This document shows positions 59,868 to 64,000 of a DNA stretch of 64,000 nt, in pieces. Position numbers and translations under genes: made by a program. The stretch spans positions 1,984,001 to 2,048,000 of the forward strand of contig NZ_CP034752.1 of the NCBI RefSeq assembly GCF_004295645.1, given 5' to 3'. How positions within the stretch are numbered: position 1 is the stretch's first letter; every line of letters begins with the position of its first letter. The notes below the pieces were generated by a model that had not been told where the DNA came from, ran no database searches, and worked only from the letters and a program-made list of their open reading frames with translations. Source of the DNA: Limnobaculum zhutongyuii. Its GTDB lineage: Bacteria > Pseudomonadota > Gammaproteobacteria > Enterobacterales > Enterobacteriaceae.

Positions 59868-60610
59868 TAAAGCGTTGCCGCAACCTCATCAGAGATTTCA
59901 CCGTTGTGATAAACCTCTTGAACGTCGTCGGAATCTTCCAGCATATCAATCAGACGCAGCAGTTTTGGTGCAGTTTCTGCATCCAGTTCGGCCTTGGTTG
60001 ATGGAATCAGGGAGACTTCTGCCGCGATAGCGACCAGACCCGCCGCATCCAGCGCATCTTTCACATCACCAAAGCTTTCTGGCGTAGTGAAAACGTCGAT
60101 AGCGCCATCGTCATAAGTGACAACGTCGTCTGCGCCGGCTTCTAATGCCGCATCCATTACTGCATCTTCATCGGTACCTTCTGCGTAGGAAATAACGCCT
60201 TTCTTGGTAAACAGATAAGAAACAGAACCATCAGTACCCAGGTTACCGCCGGTTTTAGTAAACGCATGGCGAACTTCAGAAACGGTACGGTTACGGTTAT
60301 CACTCAAACACTCAACCATAACCGCTGTACCGCCAGGGCCATAACCTTCATAAATGATGGTTTCCATATCGTTATCATCACCACCACCCACACCGCGGGC
60401 AATGGCGCGGTTTAAGGTATCCCGCGTCATGTTGTTTGATAACGCTTTATCGATAGCAGCACGTAAACGCGGGTTCGATCCTGGGTCACCACCGCCTAAT
60501 TTGGCAGCTGTTACCAGCTCACGAATGATTTTTGTAAAAATTTTACCGCGCTTTGCATCTTGTGCCGCTTTACGATGCTTGGTATTGGCCCATTTACTAT
60601 GACCTGCCAT
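59867..60610 (-). CDS. yebC: YebC/TACO1-family protein
   Basis: The 247-residue protein has the family start AGHSKWANTKHRKAAQDAKRGKIFTKIIREL, then EGYGPGGTAVMVECLSDNRNR, and matches E. coli YebC in length. Recent work on the family points to a role in translation of difficult peptides; older work calls it a transcriptional regulator. It sits between nudB (31 nt upstream) and ruvC. Confidence 0.95.
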   Translation of the reverse strand: MAGHSKWANTKHRKAAQDAKRGKIFTKIIRELVTAAKLGGGDPGSNPRLRAAIDKALSNNMTRDTLNRAIARGVGGGDDNDMETIIYEGYGPGGTAVMVECLSDNRNRTVSEVRHAFTKTGGNLGTDGSVSYLFTKKGVISYAEGTDEDAVMDAALEAGADDVVTYDDGAIDVFTTPESFGDVKDALDAAGLVAIAAEVSLIPSTKAELDAETAPKLLRLIDMLEDSDDVQEVYHNGEISDEVAATL

Positions 60611-60641
60611 AAAAAATCTCCAGTCGAAAGCCGGTTAAGGC

Positions 60642-61085
60642 TTAATGAGAAATAACAAATTCTTCAATCGCCTGCCGGTTGCTCCACGATTTTGTCAGTT
60701 GAGCAGCCTGCGTTTTATCCAGCCATTGGTAAGCATGGTGCTCAGACAACGCAATCTCACGCTCTGCGGGTAATGCCAGACAAAACCAATGTTCCAGATT
60801 ATGCGTAATACCCGGCGCATAACGGTGGCGAAAATGTGTAAAAATTTCAAACTCAACGCTACGTTGACAGTCTTGCAGAATTAATTTTTCTGCCTGAATA
60901 TCAATACCAACCTCTTCCCTGACCTCACGTAGCGCCGTTTGTTCCGTAGACTCTCCTGCTTCCAGACTACCGGTAACCGATTGCCAAAACTCAGGATCGT
61001 CGTTACGTTGTAACATAAGTACCCGTCCGCTATCACGGCTGTAAATCACAACCAGCACAGATTCCGGGCGCTTAAACTGCTTCAT
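60642..61085 (-). CDS. nudB: NudB, dihydroneopterin triphosphate/dATP pyrophosphohydrolase
   Basis: The 147-residue Nudix hydrolase has a full Nudix box (GSLEAGESTEQTALREV then REEVGI, near 37-59). It matches E. coli NudB, which removes pyrophosphate from dihydroneopterin triphosphate in folate synthesis. One base separates the aspS stop from its ATG, so translation is coupled. Confidence 0.94.
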   Translation of the reverse strand: MKQFKRPESVLVVIYSRDSGRVLMLQRNDDPEFWQSVTGSLEAGESTEQTALREVREEVGIDIQAEKLILQDCQRSVEFEIFTHFRHRYAPGITHNLEHWFCLALPAEREIALSEHHAYQWLDKTQAAQLTKSWSNRQAIEEFVISH

Positions 61086-61086
61086 A

Positions 61087-62859
61087 TTACTTGTCTGACT
61101 TCTCTGTCACTACGCTGATAGACAGCTCTTTCAGCGATGCCGGATTAGCGTAGCTTGGTGCTTCAGTCATCAGACAGGATGCTGCCGTGGTTTTCGGGAA
61201 AGCAATAACGTCGCGAATATTTTCAGTACCGGTCAGCAGCATAACTAAACGATCCAGACCAAATGCGATCCCCGCATGTGGTGGCGTGCCATATTTCAAC
61301 GCATCCAGTAAGAAACCGAATTTTTCACGTTGTTCCTGTTCATTAATGCCCAGAATACCAAATACCGCCTGCTGCATTTGACCATTGTAGATACGAACTG
61401 AACCACCACCCACTTCATAGCCATTCAGTACCATATCATAAGCATTAGCAATGGCTGATTCCGGATCGGCAACCAGTTGCTCTGGCGTCATCTCTTTTGG
61501 TGAAGTAAACGGATGGTGCATGGCGGTTAAGCCACCTTCGCCGTCATCTTCAAACATTGGGAAATCAATAACCCACAGCGGAGCCCAACTGTTTTCATTA
61601 GTGATCTTCAGGTCACGACCCACTTTCAGTCTTAGTGCCCCCATGGCATCGGTTGCCACTTTAAAGCTGTCAGCGCCAAATAACAGAATATCGCCATCTT
61701 TCGCCTGAGTACGTTCCAGCATCGCTTCGATAATCTCAGCGGTGAGGAATTTAGCTACCGGACTCTGTACGCCATCGATGCCACCATTACGATCGTTGAC
61801 CTTCATCCAGGCCAGACCTTTGGCACCATAAATAGAAACAAACTGAGTGTAGTCATCAATTTGTTTACGGGTTAACTGGGCACCACCTGGAACACAAAGC
61901 ACAGCAACACGGCCTTTAGGATCGTTTGCCGGACCAGAGAATACTTTAAAATCGACGTCTTTCAGTAAATCAGCAACGTCAACCAGCTCCATTGGGTTAC
62001 GCAGATCCGGTTTATCAGAACCATAACGACGCATGGCTTCAGCGAAGGTCATACTTGGGAACTGGCCTAAATCAACGCCTTTTACTTCAGCCCACAGCTC
62101 ACGCACCATTTTTTCCATAATGGCCCGCACTTGCTCTGCAGTCATAAAGGAGGTTTCTACGTCGATTTGGGTAAATTCTGGCTGACGGTCTGCGCGTAAA
62201 TCTTCATCACGGAAGCACTTCACGATTTGATAATAACGGTCAAAACCGGACATCATCAGCAGCTGTTTAAACAGCTGAGGTGATTGAGGCAGTGCATAAA
62301 ATTTGCCTTTATGCACCCGGCTTGGCACCAGATAGTCGCGCGCACCTTCCGGCGTTGCTTTAGTCAGCATTGGGGTTTCAATATCCAGGAAACCGTTGCC
62401 GTCCATATAGCGGCGAACAAATGCAGTAATACGCGCACGCGCTTTCAGACGTTCAGCCATTTCCGGACGACGCAGATCCAGATAACGGTATTTCAGGCGC
62501 TGTTCTTCAGTATTGTTTTGATTGGAATCCAGCGGCAGTGGCTCTGAACGGTTAATAATATTTAGCGTATGGGCGAATATTTCTACACCACCGGTCGCCA
62601 TATCTTTGTTTGCCTGACTTTCAGGGCGGGCACGTACGGTTCCAACGATCTGGATGCAGTACTCATTACGTAACTCAGAGGCTTGTTCATATGCCGCTTT
62701 GCAATCAGGATCAAAAAACACCTGCACAATGCCTTCACGATCGCGCATATCGATAAAAATTAAGCCACCTAAGTCACGGCGACGATTGACCCAGCCGCAC
62801 AGGGTTACTTCTTGCCCAACGTGAGTGGTGTTGAGCTGTCCACAATAATGAGTACGCAT
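61087..62859 (-). CDS. aspS: Aspartyl-tRNA synthetase
   Basis: The 590-residue class II synthetase has an anticodon-binding OB-fold (about 1-105), motif 2 FRDEDLRADRQPEFTQID near 216-233, the bacterial GAD insertion (about 290-420) and motif 3 GIAFGLDRLVMLLTG near 528-542. Length matches E. coli AspS. It is the upstream partner of nudB-yebC-ruvC, with the small FmdB-type gene 14 nt before it. Confidence 0.97.
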   Translation of the reverse strand: MRTHYCGQLNTTHVGQEVTLCGWVNRRRDLGGLIFIDMRDREGIVQVFFDPDCKAAYEQASELRNEYCIQIVGTVRARPESQANKDMATGGVEIFAHTLNIINRSEPLPLDSNQNNTEEQRLKYRYLDLRRPEMAERLKARARITAFVRRYMDGNGFLDIETPMLTKATPEGARDYLVPSRVHKGKFYALPQSPQLFKQLLMMSGFDRYYQIVKCFRDEDLRADRQPEFTQIDVETSFMTAEQVRAIMEKMVRELWAEVKGVDLGQFPSMTFAEAMRRYGSDKPDLRNPMELVDVADLLKDVDFKVFSGPANDPKGRVAVLCVPGGAQLTRKQIDDYTQFVSIYGAKGLAWMKVNDRNGGIDGVQSPVAKFLTAEIIEAMLERTQAKDGDILLFGADSFKVATDAMGALRLKVGRDLKITNENSWAPLWVIDFPMFEDDGEGGLTAMHHPFTSPKEMTPEQLVADPESAIANAYDMVLNGYEVGGGSVRIYNGQMQQAVFGILGINEQEQREKFGFLLDALKYGTPPHAGIAFGLDRLVMLLTGTENIRDVIAFPKTTAASCLMTEAPSYANPASLKELSISVVTEKSDK

Positions 62860-62873
62860 AACGATCTATCCTT

Positions 62874-63134
62874 TTATTCAGCCAATGCTGCGCCCGGGCA
62901 ATTCGCCTGACAGGCCCCAGCACAAGGGGTATCTGATGAAGTATTCTTACGGCTTTGCGGGGCTTCACTCGCATACCAGCCGGAACCTTTCAAATGAAAA
63001 TTTCCGGGGGAGACCAATTTAACTAATGCTGACTCACCACACTCAGGGCATTCCACCAAAGGGGCATCAGCTAACTTCTGTAATTTATCCAGACGATGGT
63101 GGCAAACGCCACACTCATATTCATAAATAGGCAT
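62874..63134 (-). CDS. FmdB-type zinc-ribbon protein
   Basis: The 86-residue protein has an N-terminal CxxC...CxxC ribbon typical of FmdB putative regulatory proteins (MPIYEYECGVCHHRLDKL, ECPECGE). Its C-terminal tail has three more Cys (CAGACQANC), which may bind metal. The function is unknown. It starts the aspS-nudB-yebC-ruvC gene group, 14 nt from aspS. The rather low similarity expected for the tail makes its exact role unclear. Confidence 0.85.
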   Translation of the reverse strand: MPIYEYECGVCHHRLDKLQKLADAPLVECPECGESALVKLVSPGNFHLKGSGWYASEAPQSRKNTSSDTPCAGACQANCPGAALAE

Positions 63135-63557
63135 AATAATGATTCTGAATACCGATCGTTTGTTATTTCATTCAATCAGGATGAGGCAAAACGGTAAATC
63201 ATAGCGTCACCCAAAAGGCGGTTATTATAAAGGAAATTATCACTGCCGATAAGAGCTACATCAGGTGACATCAACCGGATTCAAACTACTTTATGCTTAA
63301 ACGAACAAAAAAACAGCACTCTTGTTTTTAAAATCTCATCATCAGCTTCTTTTCGATCAAAGATTGAGTCTCTGACTTATCCACAATTGTGTTAATTAAT
63401 TACCTGAAAATTAAATTTGATGATAATAATTCGACACTATCATCAAATTTTTTATCTTATAAAATAGTAAGTAAGCTAAAGTTATTTCTTTATAGCGGAA
63501 TTTTTTGTTATATCCGGTTATTATTCTGTTGCAAAAATTATATCTGTGGGGTGATAA
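63135..63557. other. Intergenic region between the FmdB gene and yecN
   Basis: The 423 bases are AT-rich with no coding frame of note. They contain one perfect 13-bp inverted repeat (63413-63450), described separately. Promoters for both flanking genes must be here. Confidence 0.45.
63413..63450. repeat. Perfect 13-bp inverted repeat upstream of yecN
   Basis: AAATTTGATGATA pairs with TATCATCAAATTT around a 12-nt loop, then TTTTTATC follows on the + strand. No + strand gene ends upstream, so as a terminator it would have to end a small unannotated RNA; as an operator it lies 108 bp before yecN. Confidence 0.55.
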
Positions 63558-63953
63558 ATGGTTAGTGCACTGTATGCCGTGCTGGGCGCACTACTATTAT
63601 TTAAGCTGTCTCTTGATGTAGTAAAACTTCGTACTCAATATCGAGTTCCTTTTGGCGATGGTGGCTTTTATGAGCTACAAATGGCTGTTCGTATTCACGG
63701 TAATGCCGTGGAATATATTCCTATTGCACTAGTTTTAATGGTGATTATGGAAATGAACGGTGCCAACGTGTGGCTAGTTCATGTCAGCGGAATTATGTTA
63801 TTCGCCGGCCGCCTGAGTCATTATTATGCTTTACGCCATCGCGACTGGTTCTGGCGTCGTTCCGGCATGACCGCTACCTATATTTCTATGGTGATGATGA
63901 TCTGCGCCAATATCTACTACTTACCGTGGGAACAAATTCTGATTCTGTATTAA
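63558..63953 (+). CDS. yecN: YecN, MAPEG-family membrane protein
   Basis: The 131-residue protein has four helices and the MAPEG pattern: FKLSLDVVKLRTQYRVPFGDGG, then AVRIHGNAVEYIPIALVLM and HVSGIMLFAGRLSHYYAL. Eukaryotic MAPEG enzymes act in glutathione and eicosanoid metabolism; the bacterial YecN role is unknown. GTGGGGTGATAA precedes the ATG. The usual next gene cmoA would lie beyond the window. Confidence 0.92.
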   Translation: MVSALYAVLGALLLFKLSLDVVKLRTQYRVPFGDGGFYELQMAVRIHGNAVEYIPIALVLMVIMEMNGANVWLVHVSGIMLFAGRLSHYYALRHRDWFWRRSGMTATYISMVMMICANIYYLPWEQILILY

Positions 63954-64000
63954 TTCCATACCATAGTAATACAGCATTACCATTATCACGCGGTTGGTTA

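Noticed and set aside
1..64000. CRISPR arrays, tRNA or rRNA genes, insertion sequences, prophage genes
   Set aside because: No regularly spaced repeats, tRNA cloverleaf with CCA end, transposase, integrase or phage structural gene could be recognised on either strand.

Overview
The window is chromosomal DNA of a gamma-proteobacterium of the order Enterobacterales. Almost every protein is a close, full-length relative of an Escherichia coli K-12 protein, and two sRNAs typical of enterobacteria (CyaR and RybB) are present. The base composition is moderately AT-rich, and gene order departs from E. coli: zwf-pgl-eda without edd, fadR-dsbB without nhaB, artJ apart from artPIQM. A lineage outside the Escherichia/Salmonella group is likely; a Budvicia/Pragia/Limnobaculum-type genome is my guess, not something I can prove here. 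I see no phage, IS element, tRNA, rRNA or CRISPR array.

Layout. (1) 1-14.3 kb: multidrug efflux operon mdtABCD with its two-component system baeSR, an unrecognised exported protein, the tRNA-hydroxylation gene trhP (yegQ) followed by the sRNA CyaR, a small monooxygenase and the lipid kinase yegS. (2) 14.3-27.8 kb: fadR, dsbB, an LprI-like protein, ycgN, ycgM, an MltB-type transglycosylase, ycgL, the division-site operon minCDE, rnd, fadD, tsaB, yoaA and the RidA-family yoaB. (3) 27.8-40.4 kb: a structured non-coding stretch, the spermidine exporter mdtJI, the zwf-pgl-eda group with divergent repressor hexR and a perfect HexR operator, pykA, lpxM, mepM, and the zinc importer znuA/znuCB around a Zur box. 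(4) 40.4-57.4 kb: a block whose recognisable genes lie together in a different part of the E. coli map (ybjL, rybB, rimO, artJ, rlmC, ybjN, nfsA, grxA). Between them are a DUF1523 gene, a 1507-residue autotransporter, an APH(6)-type kinase, a CTX-M-like class A beta-lactamase with a divergent AmpR-type regulator, ogt and a DUF4250 gene. (5) 57.5-64 kb: ruvB-ruvA, ruvC-yebC-nudB-aspS, an FmdB-type zinc ribbon gene and the MAPEG gene yecN.

Functional links. BaeSR is expected to drive the mdt pumps. FadR and FadD belong to one fatty-acid circuit. HexR controls the glucose-6-phosphate branch. Zur, ArgR, OxyR, LexA, CRP and sigma-E sites can be read in front of znu, artJ, grxA, ruvAB, cyaR and rybB respectively.

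Most notable points: nfsA has one in-frame stop replacing a conserved Glu codon in an otherwise intact 240-codon gene. A bla-ampR pair lies next to an APH(6)-like kinase. Several inverted repeats and one two-copy repeat are not explained by the annotated genes. I did not find a clearly new multi-gene system; the window reads as core chromosome with a modest accessory segment.
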